From assembly GCF_014639255.1 (NCBI RefSeq), contig NZ_BMFV01000011.1:1-64000 (forward strand): DNA of 64,000 nt, given 5' to 3'. Positions within the stretch are counted from its first letter, which is position 1. Each line of letters begins with the position of its first letter. Shown piece by piece: positions 16,383-25,946 of this stretch. The notes under the pieces were generated by a model. That model worked only from the letters and a program-made list of their open reading frames with translations, was not told where the DNA came from and searched no databases. This DNA is from Pullulanibacillus pueri (GTDB lineage: Bacteria > Bacillota > Bacilli > Bacillales > Sporolactobacillaceae). The translations under genes and the position numbers were made by a program.

Positions 16383-17624
16383 TTACTGAATTACCTTTCC
16401 ACGCTTCTGACGAAGGACTAAAAAGAAGTAAATAAGGAGCGCGCCAACATCACAGGTCGCGATCACACTGGCCATTGGTACGGCTGTCTCACTACCACCG
16501 ATACCTACAAGTGGCGACGTTATTGACCCCAAAATAAATGGCATGAGGCCAAGGAGAGCCGAGGCACTTCCTGCTGATTGGCCGTGATTTTGCATGGCAA
16601 GTGAAAAGCAGGTTGTCGAAACAATCCCTACGCACGCTACCACAAAAAAGAGTGACGGTATAAATAAACCAAGTCCCACACCACTAAGTGCCCCAACTAG
16701 AAGTAGTATACAGGTGACAGTGACAATGCATAGCCCTGTTAACAACATCTTAGATTCCTTAATCCTCCCAGCCAATCGACCCGTAGATTGGGTGGCAATA
16801 ATGATTCCTACCCCATTCATGGCAAAAATAAAACTATAGACTTGAGGTGATGCACCAAAAACATCTTGAATCACAAAAGGCGATCCTGAAATATAGGCAA
16901 ACATCGCCCCCATCACTAAAGCTTGAGAAAAAACATAACCCATAAATATACGATCCTTTAATAAAGATCCGAAATTAAGGAAAGTCGCTTTTAAACCACC
17001 TTGAAACCGTCTTTCCTTTGGTAAGGTTTCAGGCAGTCCAAAAATGACTGCGAGAAGCATTATAATTCCAATGATCGTCAGCACAATAAACACCCCTCGC
17101 CAGGAGGTTACTTTAAGTAAAAAACCACCTGCAACCGGCGCAAGAATAGGTGCTGCACCGTTTACGAGCATTAGAAGCGAAAAAAACTTCGTCAATTCTG
17201 TTCCAGAATATAAATCACGTACAGCTGCTCGGGCAATGACAATGCCAGCAGACCCTGTAACCCCCTGGATGAAACGTAAGATTATTAAAAGCCAAATCGA
17301 TGGCGATAGCGCACATGCAAACGAAGTAATGGTATAGAGGACAAGTCCTATAATTAAAGGCAATCGCCTCCCCCGTACATCACTTAAGGCACCATTAAAT
17401 AATTGACCAGACGCCAACCCTAACAAAAATGCTGTTAACGTCAGCTGCGCCATCGATGCAGTCGTATGTAAATCCCCTTTTAAAATCGGTAAAGATGGAA
17501 GATACATATCAATAGAAAGCGGACCGAAAGCAGCTAAAGCACCTAAGATTAAAGCAAACCTCATCCGACGTTCCTTTGTTATTTCTAATGGCTGCCCACC
17601 ACGACTTTCAAGCGTTTCCTTCAT
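16383..17624 (-). CDS. Bcr/CflA family multidrug efflux MFS transporter
   Basis: A 413-residue 12-TM drug:proton antiporter. The first segment carries LILGALAAFGPLSIDMYLPSLPIL (about 20-43), the signature of the Bcr/CflA group, followed by loop 2-3 motif GALSDVRGRRLPLIIGL (about 75-91) and the motif-C-like APILAPVAGGFLL (about 154-166). The start at 17624 has AGAGGTTAAAGGG upstream; the frame remains open back to a TTG at 17648. The gene follows the nucleotidyltransferase gene by 33 nt on the same strand and probably shares its transcript. Substrate cannot be predicted. Confidence 0.9.
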   Translation of the reverse strand: MKETLESRGGQPLEITKERRMRFALILGALAAFGPLSIDMYLPSLPILKGDLHTTASMAQLTLTAFLLGLASGQLFNGALSDVRGRRLPLIIGLVLYTITSFACALSPSIWLLIILRFIQGVTGSAGIVIARAAVRDLYSGTELTKFFSLLMLVNGAAPILAPVAGGFLLKVTSWRGVFIVLTIIGIIMLLAVIFGLPETLPKERRFQGGLKATFLNFGSLLKDRIFMGYVFSQALVMGAMFAYISGSPFVIQDVFGASPQVYSFIFAMNGVGIIIATQSTGRLAGRIKESKMLLTGLCIVTVTCILLLVGALSGVGLGLFIPSLFFVVACVGIVSTTCFSLAMQNHGQSAGSASALLGLMPFILGSITSPLVGIGGSETAVPMASVIATCDVGALLIYFFLVLRQKRGKVIQ

Positions 17625-17657
17625 CCCTTTAACCTCTTCTCTCCTCAAGTAACACGC

Positions 17658-18410
17658 TCACGATCTGTCGTCTTTATACAATTTCAATTGGTAATTCCCT
17701 TCCCACCAAGAGTTTACACTTCCTAAATCTAAGCGTTTCCCTTCAAATAATAGCCCAAAAGCTTTCCCAGCTTGAGCAAGACGATTAAGATAGCTTGTCA
17801 GCGGTATCTCACTATTTGTCTCTTCAAAAATATCCTCAGCCAATAATGCCAAAAGGTCATTAGATAAAATGTAACGACCAATCGAGGTGTAAGGGGAGAC
17901 TGGGTGCTGAGGTTTCTCAATCATTTCATGAATTTGCACCAGGGACTCTCCATATGCCTCAATACGGAGTGCATTATACTTTTTGATCTTTTCATGCGTG
18001 GTTTCTTCCACACCTGTAACGAGAGAAGCCGGTACCTGTTCATAGACTTGCATTAATTGTTGAATACACGGCTGTTGACTGATAATGACTTCATCCGCCA
18101 GAAACAGGGCAAAGGCCTCCTTTTCAATAAAGTCCTTGGCAAGTAGTACTGCTGGTCCCGTCCCGTTTAAACTTGGCTGATATATAAAGTGAATATCCTT
18201 CTCTTGTGCATAGTAGGATTCAATGAGATGATGTTGAAAATGAACAACAATGAATATATCCTCAATACCAGAGGTCCGTGCTTCTTCAATGATATGATCA
18301 AGGATCGGACGATCGACTAAAGGTAACAGAGGTTTGGGTATTACCTTTGTCATTGCGCCCATTCTACTGCCCCGTCCAGCTGCTAAAATAACTGCTTTTT
18401 TTATCGTCAT
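17658..18410 (-). CDS. Nucleotidyltransferase, GalU/RfbA-like (sugar-1-phosphate)
   Basis: A 250-residue nucleotidyl transferase that joins NTP and sugar-1-phosphate. Motifs: KAVILAAGRGSRMGAMTKVIPKPLLPLVDRPIL (residues 4-37; nucleotide-binding GxGxRxxxxTxxxPKPL), then FIYQPSLNGTGPAVLLAKDFI and FALFLADEVI (metal-binding Asp near 106), and MIEKPQHPVSPYTSIGRYIL (about 163-182), as in UTP-glucose-1-phosphate uridylyltransferases. It is shorter than GalU (about 290 residues) by lacking a C-terminal extension. The first half of a possible operon with the Bcr-type transporter. No polysaccharide genes are nearby, so the product sugar nucleotide is unknown. Confidence 0.82.
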   Translation of the reverse strand: MTIKKAVILAAGRGSRMGAMTKVIPKPLLPLVDRPILDHIIEEARTSGIEDIFIVVHFQHHLIESYYAQEKDIHFIYQPSLNGTGPAVLLAKDFIEKEAFALFLADEVIISQQPCIQQLMQVYEQVPASLVTGVEETTHEKIKKYNALRIEAYGESLVQIHEMIEKPQHPVSPYTSIGRYILSNDLLALLAEDIFEETNSEIPLTSYLNRLAQAGKAFGLLFEGKRLDLGSVNSWWEGNYQLKLYKDDRS

Positions 18411-18462
18411 AAAGAAACCCTTCCTTCATGAACTGCTAGATTCAAAGCCCCTTATAAGATCG

Positions 18463-20340
18463 TTATGATGACTGTTGAGTCGTATTCCCTTGATGAAATT
18501 GACTATAGTAGAGTTCAGCATAAAAACCTTCCTTATTAAGCAGGTCTTTGTGATTCCCTTGCTCAATCACAGTTCCATTTTTCATCACAAGGATCACATC
18601 AGCATTTTGAATCGTCGATAATCGATGGGCAATGATAAAACTCGTCTTACCTTTTAAAAGATGATCCATCGCTTCTTGTATATGGATTTCCGTTCGTGTA
18701 TCCACGCTACTTGTTGCCTCGTCTAAAATTAAGATGGTTGGCTGCGCCAAAATAGCGCGAGCAATGGTTAAAAGTTGTTTTTGTCCTTGGGATATGTTCG
18801 AAGCCTCTTCATTCAGTATTGTCTCATAACCGTCTGGAAGCGTGCGAATAAAGTGATCAGCACGGGCGGCTTTAGCCGCTTCAAAGATTTCCTTATCAGA
18901 CACACGGTCGCGTCCATAGGCAATATTTTCTTTTATCGTGCCTTTAAAAAGCCATGTATCTTGCAAGACCATACCAAAAAGACTTCGTAATTCACCTCGC
19001 TTGATATGTGTTATATCCACACCATCTATCGTTATTTTCCCTTTCTGAATCTCATAAAACCGCATAAGCAAATTGACTAAGGTCGTTTTCCCTGCCCCCG
19101 TTGGCCCGACAATTGCAATCGATTGTCCACTTTTGACATCTAAATTCAAATCTTCAATCAGCGGCTCGTCTTCTTTATAACGGAAGCTCACCTGTTCAAA
19201 ACGAACATCACCTTTAGGTGATGAAAGTGTCATTGCAGACGCTCCATCTAAAACCTCTTCTTGTTCGTCCAAGACTTCAAATACGCGTTCAGCGGAGGCA
19301 ATTGTCGCTTGAATAATATTTGCAATATTAGCCACCTGGTTAATCGGTTGGGAAAATTGTCTAGCATATTGGATAAACGCTTGGATATCCCCGATTTGAA
19401 TGGCTCCATGAGTCACAAGGATACCTCCGATAATACAAACAAAGACATAGCCGATGTTATTGACAAATGTCATAATCGGCATGATAACGCCAGAAATAAA
19501 CTGTGCTTTCCAACCGGCTCGATAAAGGTCTTCATTAATGTGATTAAACTTCTCAACAGATTGTTTTTCATGGCCATAGGCTTTAACTACTTCATGACCT
19601 GTAAACATTTCTTCAACATGTCCATTAAGTAAACCTAAGTTTTTCTGTTGAGCCATAAAAAAGCGCTGAGAACGTTTCGTAATCGGTTGCAAGATAAAGA
19701 GACTAAGGGGGATCGTGCAAATCACGATTAATGTCATGAGCGGACTTATCGTGAGCATCATCACTATAATCCCTAACACTGTAACTACCGATTGAATCAT
19801 CATCGTCAAGCTTTGTTGGAGTGTATTGCTGACGTTCTCCATATCATTAACGACACGACTTAACACATCTCCATGTGATTTTGAGTCGAAAAACTTTAAG
19901 GGTAAACGTGTAAGCTTGTGATTAACTTCTTCTCGTATATCATAAACCGTTTTCTGAGCAATACTGGCCATAATAAATTGTTGAATATAACTGAATAAAG
20001 AACTGACCAAATACAGACCTGCTAACAAGAGCACAATATTCAATATATAAGGAAAATCAATGCCTGCGCCAGGGGTGCCACTTAATTTCGCCATTAATCC
20101 TTCAAAAAGTTTTGTTGTCGCTTTCCCCATAATCTTAGGACTAGCAATGGTAAAAACGGTACTTAAAATGGTCGCAATTAGAACAGAGAACAAAGACCAT
20201 TTATAGGGCTTTAAATAACCGACCAGACGCCGCAATGTTCCTTTAAAATCCTTCGCCTTTTGAACAGGCATTCCAGGACCATGATGTGGACCTCGTCTTG
20301 GCCCCATTCGAGATTGATGGTGTTTCTGTTCATTACTCAT
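18463..20340 (-). CDS. ABC exporter half-transporter, larger subunit (YfiC/LmrD-like)
   Basis: A 625-residue fused permease-ATPase of the multidrug/lipid exporter type. An N-terminal basic, glycine/proline/histidine-rich tail (RRGPHHGPGMP) precedes six TM helices (about 50-340). The ATPase has Walker A GPTGAGKTT (about 403-411), Q-loop VLQDTWLF, signature NISQGQKQLL (degenerate first residue, S-Q instead of LSGGQ), Walker B ILILDEATSSVD and H-loop IAHRLST. Start overlaps the stop of the upstream partner by ATGA. Such pairs form a heterodimer with one canonical and one degenerate ATP site; here LSGGQ is intact in the partner. Drug or lipid export is inferred. Confidence 0.9.
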   Translation of the reverse strand: MSNEQKHHQSRMGPRRGPHHGPGMPVQKAKDFKGTLRRLVGYLKPYKWSLFSVLIATILSTVFTIASPKIMGKATTKLFEGLMAKLSGTPGAGIDFPYILNIVLLLAGLYLVSSLFSYIQQFIMASIAQKTVYDIREEVNHKLTRLPLKFFDSKSHGDVLSRVVNDMENVSNTLQQSLTMMIQSVVTVLGIIVMMLTISPLMTLIVICTIPLSLFILQPITKRSQRFFMAQQKNLGLLNGHVEEMFTGHEVVKAYGHEKQSVEKFNHINEDLYRAGWKAQFISGVIMPIMTFVNNIGYVFVCIIGGILVTHGAIQIGDIQAFIQYARQFSQPINQVANIANIIQATIASAERVFEVLDEQEEVLDGASAMTLSSPKGDVRFEQVSFRYKEDEPLIEDLNLDVKSGQSIAIVGPTGAGKTTLVNLLMRFYEIQKGKITIDGVDITHIKRGELRSLFGMVLQDTWLFKGTIKENIAYGRDRVSDKEIFEAAKAARADHFIRTLPDGYETILNEEASNISQGQKQLLTIARAILAQPTILILDEATSSVDTRTEIHIQEAMDHLLKGKTSFIIAHRLSTIQNADVILVMKNGTVIEQGNHKDLLNKEGFYAELYYSQFHQGNTTQQSS

Positions 20341-22064
20341 GCAATCCCCTCCCCTTTCATTTGTGAGGAGACAATCTCTTTATACACATCACAAGTTTGT
20401 AATAACGTCTTATGATTTCCAATACCACTCATTTTCCCTTCATCTAAAACAATAATTTGATCGGCATCAATGATCGTACTGACTCTCTGGGCAACGATGA
20501 TGACCGTGGCTTCCTTCATCTCTTCTTTTAATGCAGAGCGAACAAGCGCATCTGTCTTATAATCCAAGGCTGAAAAACTGTCATCAAAGAGATAAATGTG
20601 TGACTCTTTGGCCAAGGCTCGTGCAACAGCAATTCTCTGCTTTTGTCCACCTGAAAGGTTGGTTCCGCCTTGTGTTAAAACCGTATCATAGCCGTCTTCT
20701 AGTCTTGAAATAAACTCAGTAGCTTGAGCGACACTGGCTGCTCTACGAATACTGTCTTCAGTTAGGGCTTCTTGGCTATATTTTATATTTTCCTTTATAG
20801 TTCCCGTAAATATGGCCGGCTTTTGCGGAATATAAGCCATGTGTTCCCTTAAGTCCTTCAATGAAAGACTTTGAATGTCCTTCCCATCCAATAAAATATG
20901 ACCCTCTTCTATGTCATAAAAGCGTTCAATTAACTTTAATAAAGTTGACTTCCCTGAGCCTGTCCCACCAATGATGGCGGTCGTTTGCCCTGGCCTTGCT
21001 ATAAAGGAAATGTTTGTAAGGGCCGGGCGTTCAGCGCCGGGATAGCTAAAAGTGACGTTGTCAAAGGTCAAAACGCCCTTAGCACTCTTGATTTGACCAT
21101 CATTTTCCCTCTCAACTATAGATGGGGTAACGTTAAGCACCTCATGAATGCGCTGTGCTGACGCAGATGCTCTTGGAACCATCACAAAAATCATGGAGAG
21201 CATGATAAGAGAAAACATAATTTGCATCGCGTATTGTATAAATGCCATTAAATCTCCAACCTGCATATGACCATGATTAATTCTAATACTCCCAAACCAA
21301 ATAATAGCAATGGTAGAAAAGTTAAGAATAAGCATCATGATCGGCATGAGAACCGCCATAATTTTGTTCACTTTGATGGCTGTTTCTGCTAGATCTCTAT
21401 TAGCTTGTTGGAATCGACCCTCTTCAAACTCACTGCGATTGAACGCTCGAACCACACGGATCCCTGTTAGACGTTCCCTTAACACAAGGTTCATTCTATC
21501 TAACTTAGTCTGAATAAGCTTAAAAAGAGGCATCCCTTTTCTCATGACCGCCAATATGGCTACAATTAAAAAGGGCATTGCCCCAATCACAACTAGGGAC
21601 AGCATAGCATCCTTAGAGACGGCTAAAATAATGCCACCAATACACATCATAGGGGCCATAATCATAATGCGCAGAATCATAACATACACCTGTTGAACTT
21701 GCAGAATGTCGTTCGTTGTCCTTGTGATGAGAGAAGCAGCCCCTATTTGGTCAAACTCTTGAAGTGAGAAGGTTTCAACATGAGAAAACATTGTCTTTCT
21801 TACATCTCGACCAAACCCTGTTGCTGTTTTTGCAGAGAAAAAACTCGCTAGGATAGAAAAAACAACGGCTACTACAGTGATTCCAAGCATAATGGCACCA
21901 ATTCTAAGTATGTAAGGAATATCTTGATTGACAATGCCTTTGTCCACGATGTCTGACATTAAAGTTGGAAGGTACAAATTTGAAAACGATTGTAAAAATA
22001 CAAAAAAGAGAACAGCAATGATAAGCCCTTTGTAAGGCTTTAAAAATTTAGCTAGTTTCAGCAT
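20337..22064 (-). CDS. ABC exporter half-transporter, smaller subunit (YfiB/LmrC-like)
   Basis: A 575-residue permease-ATPase. Six TM helices occupy about 15-320; the ATPase shows Walker A GGTGSGKSTLL (about 366-376), signature NLSGGQKQRIAVARAL (about 468-483), Walker B IYLFDDSFSALD and a divergent H-loop VAQRVST in which Gln replaces His, plus Asp instead of the catalytic Glu after Walker B (FDD). Those changes mark this subunit as the one with the degenerate catalytic site. It is translationally coupled to the downstream 625-residue partner. A weak GGATGA ribosome site precedes the ATG. Confidence 0.9.
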   Translation of the reverse strand: MLKLAKFLKPYKGLIIAVLFFVFLQSFSNLYLPTLMSDIVDKGIVNQDIPYILRIGAIMLGITVVAVVFSILASFFSAKTATGFGRDVRKTMFSHVETFSLQEFDQIGAASLITRTTNDILQVQQVYVMILRIMIMAPMMCIGGIILAVSKDAMLSLVVIGAMPFLIVAILAVMRKGMPLFKLIQTKLDRMNLVLRERLTGIRVVRAFNRSEFEEGRFQQANRDLAETAIKVNKIMAVLMPIMMLILNFSTIAIIWFGSIRINHGHMQVGDLMAFIQYAMQIMFSLIMLSMIFVMVPRASASAQRIHEVLNVTPSIVERENDGQIKSAKGVLTFDNVTFSYPGAERPALTNISFIARPGQTTAIIGGTGSGKSTLLKLIERFYDIEEGHILLDGKDIQSLSLKDLREHMAYIPQKPAIFTGTIKENIKYSQEALTEDSIRRAASVAQATEFISRLEDGYDTVLTQGGTNLSGGQKQRIAVARALAKESHIYLFDDSFSALDYKTDALVRSALKEEMKEATVIIVAQRVSTIIDADQIIVLDEGKMSGIGNHKTLLQTCDVYKEIVSSQMKGEGIA

Positions 22065-22251
22065 TATTCATCCATTCCAATCTGCCTTCATCTATTTTTA
22101 GGCTGTCTATTATCCATTATCTACTTTATCATAGATACCCCAAGAATTCCTCACCCCTTCTCTACTGTTTTCCAAGTGATAATGTAAAAGCCACAACTCT
22201 CTTTTTTTCAGCAGATGATAAGAGCTTTGACAATGGTAAACAAACGTTGAT

Positions 22252-22292
22252 AAAACAACCACCTGACCTTCTCAGCCAAGTGGTTGTTTTTT
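22252..22292 (-). terminator. Terminator of the hom-thrC-thrB operon
   Basis: AAAACAACCAC (22252-22262) pairs perfectly with GTGGTTGTTTT (22280-22290). It is 10 nt downstream of thrB and has T runs on both sides. Confidence 0.88.
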
Positions 22293-22301
22293 CTTGTATG
22301 T

Positions 22302-23210
22302 TCACAGTCCTTCTACTGTCACTCCAAAAGAATCGATTTTTAATTGTTCAATTTGAAAATAAGGAAAAGCTTCATTGAGTTGTGGAATAACAAAGGTCTC
22401 TGTTCCTGGCTTAATAAAACACATCAATGCAGGACCTGCACCACTCAGTGCTACACCATATATATCCTGATCATGATGCATGGCATAGTCCATAATCTCT
22501 TTTAGATACGGGACAATCTTTGCACGATAAGGCTGGTGAAACACGTCTTTCGTCATCATTTTACCCGCTAATTCTAAATCCCCTGTAAGCAAAGCGGCAA
22601 CCAAAACATTAGCAACACTAGAACCTTGAACAGCCTGACGAAATGAAAGAACCTCAGGGAGGACACTTCGAGATGTTTGCGTTAAAAGTTGGTGATCTGG
22701 AATTAACAGCAGAATATTGAAATCAACTGCCCCACAAGGGATAACAAAGGTTTCGTCATCATGATGTGTTCCAATCGTAACGCCACCATAAACCGAAGCG
22801 GCCGCATTATCAGGGTGACCTTCATACATACTGGCGATTCTTACCTTTTGAGAAGAGGCTAATGACAGGCTGTATAGGAGATTTGCAAGTTCAATGCCTG
22901 CTACAATCGCCGTGGCACTGCTTCCTAAGCCCCGCGCAAGCGGCAACTCTGTCTCTACTTCTACATGACAGGCTTTCTTTCCTTCATGTAGCCCTAAGGT
23001 TTTTAGTGTATAGGCAAAGGCTTTATAGATGAGGTTTTCTTTGCCATTCGGCAATTCCTCATAACCTGGTGTCTTATAAGTAAAAGACCAATCGCCTGAA
23101 GACGGGGTTGCTTCAAGCGTCATATAACGATTGACTGCGAGTCCAATTGAATCAAAGCCGGAGCCCAGGTTAGCAGTACTCCCAGGCACTTTAATGCGCC
23201 ATTTCTCCAT
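22302..23210 (-). CDS. thrB: Homoserine kinase
   Basis: A 302-residue GHMP kinase that phosphorylates homoserine to O-phosphohomoserine. Motifs: N-terminal VPGSTANLGSGFDSIGLAV (about 7-25), ATP-binding LPLARGLGSSATAIVAGI (about 90-107), and C-terminal ALSGAGPALMCF (about 253-264). The start codon overlaps the thrC stop (TAATG), so the two are translationally coupled. Last gene of hom-thrC-thrB; a strong terminator follows 10 nt later. Confidence 0.96.
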   Translation of the reverse strand: MEKWRIKVPGSTANLGSGFDSIGLAVNRYMTLEATPSSGDWSFTYKTPGYEELPNGKENLIYKAFAYTLKTLGLHEGKKACHVEVETELPLARGLGSSATAIVAGIELANLLYSLSLASSQKVRIASMYEGHPDNAAASVYGGVTIGTHHDDETFVIPCGAVDFNILLLIPDHQLLTQTSRSVLPEVLSFRQAVQGSSVANVLVAALLTGDLELAGKMMTKDVFHQPYRAKIVPYLKEIMDYAMHHDQDIYGVALSGAGPALMCFIKPGTETFVIPQLNEAFPYFQIEQLKIDSFGVTVEGL

Positions 23211-24277
23211 TAGCTTGCTCCTGATTTTGATTTTAAGAGATCAAGAAGTGCTTTTTCACTACTCTCGATGACTGTCGGTTTAACATCTACAGCTTCAATG
23301 GCCGTCGTTGGGTCCTTGAGGCCATTCCCCGTTAAGACCGCCACAATTTTACTGTCTTTGGCAATTTCACCTGTTGCCAATTGCTTTTTAATCCCAGCTA
23401 TTGATGCACATGAGGCCGGTTCAGCAAAAATGCCCTCTGTTTGTGCCAATAATTGATAGGCTTCTAATATCTCGGCATCTGAAACCTCATCAATTTTACC
23501 CTGAGAGGAATGTGCTGCATCCACAGCTAATTCCCAACTGGCAGGATTTCCAATTCGGATGGCTGTGGCAATCGTTTCCGGATTAACAATGACTTGATTA
23601 CGCACAATAGCCGCAGATCCTTCGGCTTCAAATCCACGCATTTGTGGCAATCCCGTCCCCTGCGATGCATGATATTCCTTAAACCCTTTCCAATAGGCTG
23701 AGATATTGCCAGCATTACCTACAGGAATGGCTAAAATATCTGGAGCTGAGCCTAACTGATCACAAACCTCGAAGGCCGCTGTCTTCTGCCCTTCTAGACG
23801 ATAAGGATTAACCGAATTTACCAGAGTGATATTCTCAGATGCACTGATGTTGCGGACAATATCTAAAGCTTGATCAAAATTCCCACGTATTGCATAAATA
23901 TCTGCCCCTAAAATTGTCGCTTGGGCCAGCTTACCAAGAGCAATTTTTCCTTCTGGAATCACAATAATCGTGTGTAATCCTGCACGGGTACCGTAAGCCG
24001 CTGCGGATGCCGAGGTATTTCCGGTTGACGCACAAATGATATGCTCACTGCCCGCTTCCTTTGCCTTTGCAACAGCCATTACCATGCCGCGATCCTTAAA
24101 GGAACCTGTAGGGTTTGCCCCCTCAAATTTCACATGAATTTCAACACCCCATTTTTCAGACAGTGTCTCAAGTGGAATGAGTGGCGTATTCCCTTCATGT
24201 AAAGTTAATTGAGGTGTTGCTTCAGTGATTGGTAAATAGTCTTGATAAGCGTTTAAAATGCCTCTCCACATGTTCAT
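23210..24277 (-). CDS. thrC: Threonine synthase
   Basis: A 355-residue PLP enzyme converting O-phosphohomoserine to threonine. The PLP lysine lies in [19 protein letters not shown] (about 52-70), the phosphate loop is [14 protein letters not shown] (about 186-199), and [18 protein letters not shown] (about 83-100) is the substrate-binding stretch; compact size fits the short Bacillus-type enzyme. ATG at 24277 is 7 nt from AGGGAGAG; a second ATG two codons later is also possible. It lies 4 nt after hom and overlaps thrB by one base. Confidence 0.96.
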   Translation of the reverse strand: MNMWRGILNAYQDYLPITEATPQLTLHEGNTPLIPLETLSEKWGVEIHVKFEGANPTGSFKDRGMVMAVAKAKEAGSEHIICASTGNTSASAAAYGTRAGLHTIIVIPEGKIALGKLAQATILGADIYAIRGNFDQALDIVRNISASENITLVNSVNPYRLEGQKTAAFEVCDQLGSAPDILAIPVGNAGNISAYWKGFKEYHASQGTGLPQMRGFEAEGSAAIVRNQVIVNPETIATAIRIGNPASWELAVDAAHSSQGKIDEVSDAEILEAYQLLAQTEGIFAEPASCASIAGIKKQLATGEIAKDSKIVAVLTGNGLKDPTTAIEAVDVKPTVIESSEKALLDLLKSKSGAS

Positions 24278-24281
24278 GTTC

Positions 24282-25574
24282 TTACTCTCCCTCTATTCGA
24301 TAGCTTGAAATAACGTCATAAACAATATCGAATCCCTTAAGTTCTGATAATACTTGATTAAAAGCTGCACGATTTGTCTGGTGAGTGACCATGACAATTT
24401 CTGCCGCACCTTTTTCTTTTAATGGTTGTTGGATCAGTTTTTCTATACTAATGTGATAGTTTCCAAAAAGTGCTGAGACTTTTGAGAAAGCGCCTGCTTC
24501 GTCTTTTAAATAGAGACGTAAGAAATACTTTGAATAGACATCTTCATCATTTTTCAGTTCTGTCTTGTTATGAGGAAGAACAACACTTTGGCCATTCACA
24601 CCCATACGCATATTTTGTACCACTGATATAAGATCAGAGACAACAGCTGTAGCTGTTGGCAATTGACCCGCACCCGGACCATAAAACATCGTTTCGCCAA
24701 TGGATTCACCGTAGATATAAATAGCATTAAATTCATTATTAACCGAAGATAAGGGATGGTCACTGGGTAAGAGCGAAGGTTGGACACTAATTTCTACCCG
24801 TCCTTCATCCTTTTGGGCAATACCGATAAGTTTAATCGTATACCCCAACCGACCAGCGTAATCAATATCTTCCGAAGAAATATTGGATATCCCTTGAACT
24901 TGAACGTCTTTTAAATTAAATTTCATTGAAAAACCTAAAGTACTTAAGATTACCATTTTTCGTGCTGCATCGAGCCCTTCGACATCTCCGCTCGGATCAG
25001 CCTCAGCAAAGCCTAACGCTTGGGCATCCTTTAAGACCTCTTGATAATCAGCACCTTCCTTAGTCATTCGAGTGAGGATGTAATTGGTTGTCCCATTCAC
25101 GATGCCCATCATTTTCGTAATACGATCGGAAGCAAGCCCTCCTACTAAGCTACGAATAATAGGGATGCCACCAGCGACACTCGCTTCATAATAGAGATCA
25201 CAATCATGATTGGCGGCCGTCGTAAGAAGCTCGCCGCTGTATAGTGCAAGCAGATCTTTGTTTGCAGTAACCACATGCTTATGGTGATTCAGGGCGGATA
25301 GAATGTATTCCCGCGCCTCTTCGACACCTCCCATCACTTCAATAACGACATCGATCTCTGGATTCGTTGTCACATCCTCAACCGATTCTGTCAATAATTC
25401 TGTATCAACCTGCAAATCTCGTTTTTTATCCCTATCTCTGACAAGAATTTTCTGGATTTTTATGCCATAGCCTGTTCTTTGGATCAATTCTTCTTGATTC
25501 TTCTCTAGAATGCGATAGACACCACAACCGACTGTTCCAAAACCTAACAAGCCTACATTCACCTGATTTTTCAC
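24282..25574 (-). CDS. hom: Homoserine dehydrogenase with ACT domain
   Basis: A 430-residue NAD(P)H-dependent enzyme reducing aspartate semialdehyde to homoserine, the first committed step to threonine and methionine. NAD-binding [13 protein letters not shown] (about 9-21), VVEVMGG-like [20 protein letters not shown], the catalytic region [32 protein letters not shown], and a C-terminal ACT domain (from about 352) for threonine feedback. GTG start at 25574 is fixed by AAGGAGGAATC 3-5 nt upstream; the longer frame to 25646 lacks a site. First gene of the operon. I saw no T-box or other leader structure ahead of it. Confidence 0.95.
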   Translation of the reverse strand: MKNQVNVGLLGFGTVGCGVYRILEKNQEELIQRTGYGIKIQKILVRDRDKKRDLQVDTELLTESVEDVTTNPEIDVVIEVMGGVEEAREYILSALNHHKHVVTANKDLLALYSGELLTTAANHDCDLYYEASVAGGIPIIRSLVGGLASDRITKMMGIVNGTTNYILTRMTKEGADYQEVLKDAQALGFAEADPSGDVEGLDAARKMVILSTLGFSMKFNLKDVQVQGISNISSEDIDYAGRLGYTIKLIGIAQKDEGRVEISVQPSLLPSDHPLSSVNNEFNAIYIYGESIGETMFYGPGAGQLPTATAVVSDLISVVQNMRMGVNGQSVVLPHNKTELKNDEDVYSKYFLRLYLKDEAGAFSKVSALFGNYHISIEKLIQQPLKEKGAAEIVMVTHQTNRAAFNQVLSELKGFDIVYDVISSYRIEGE

Positions 25575-25946
25575 ACCGATTCCTCCTTCAAAACAACATG
25601 AGAGGGTGTTCAAAGCATGCCAGAGATTCATTAGACATAAGCCCATTCAATGTTGTATCAGCTCTACTTTACATTTTGACCCTAATCTCTTTAAAGATGA
25701 CTCTCTTTGTCCACTCACAGAATACATATGATTTTATTTCCGATACATGTATAGAGAATATTATAGTAATTTAATGCTTTTCAATCAAGAGAAAATTTTC
25801 TATTATTAGTAAGAGGAACTAAAAGAGTAGTGCTTTAAACTGTTATTTTTTCTTTAATTATTTAACCTATTAACGAAAAAATATGTTAGTCTATTAAAAA
25901 GTGTGATTATTTGAGTGATGATCCGTACAAACATGGAGGGAAATGC
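25575..25946. other. Divergent promoter region between hom and the HAD gene
   Basis: A 372-bp A/T-rich spacer between divergent genes. I looked for a T-box (GGTGG..CCGCG), a threonine-rich leader peptide and palindromic operators and found none. A/T-rich -10-like blocks are frequent but none has a clear -35 partner. Confidence 0.4.

Noticed and set aside
25575..25946. Possible T-box or threonine attenuator in front of hom
   Set aside because: No GGTGG/ACCGCG T-box core, terminator-antiterminator pair or threonine-rich leader peptide could be found.
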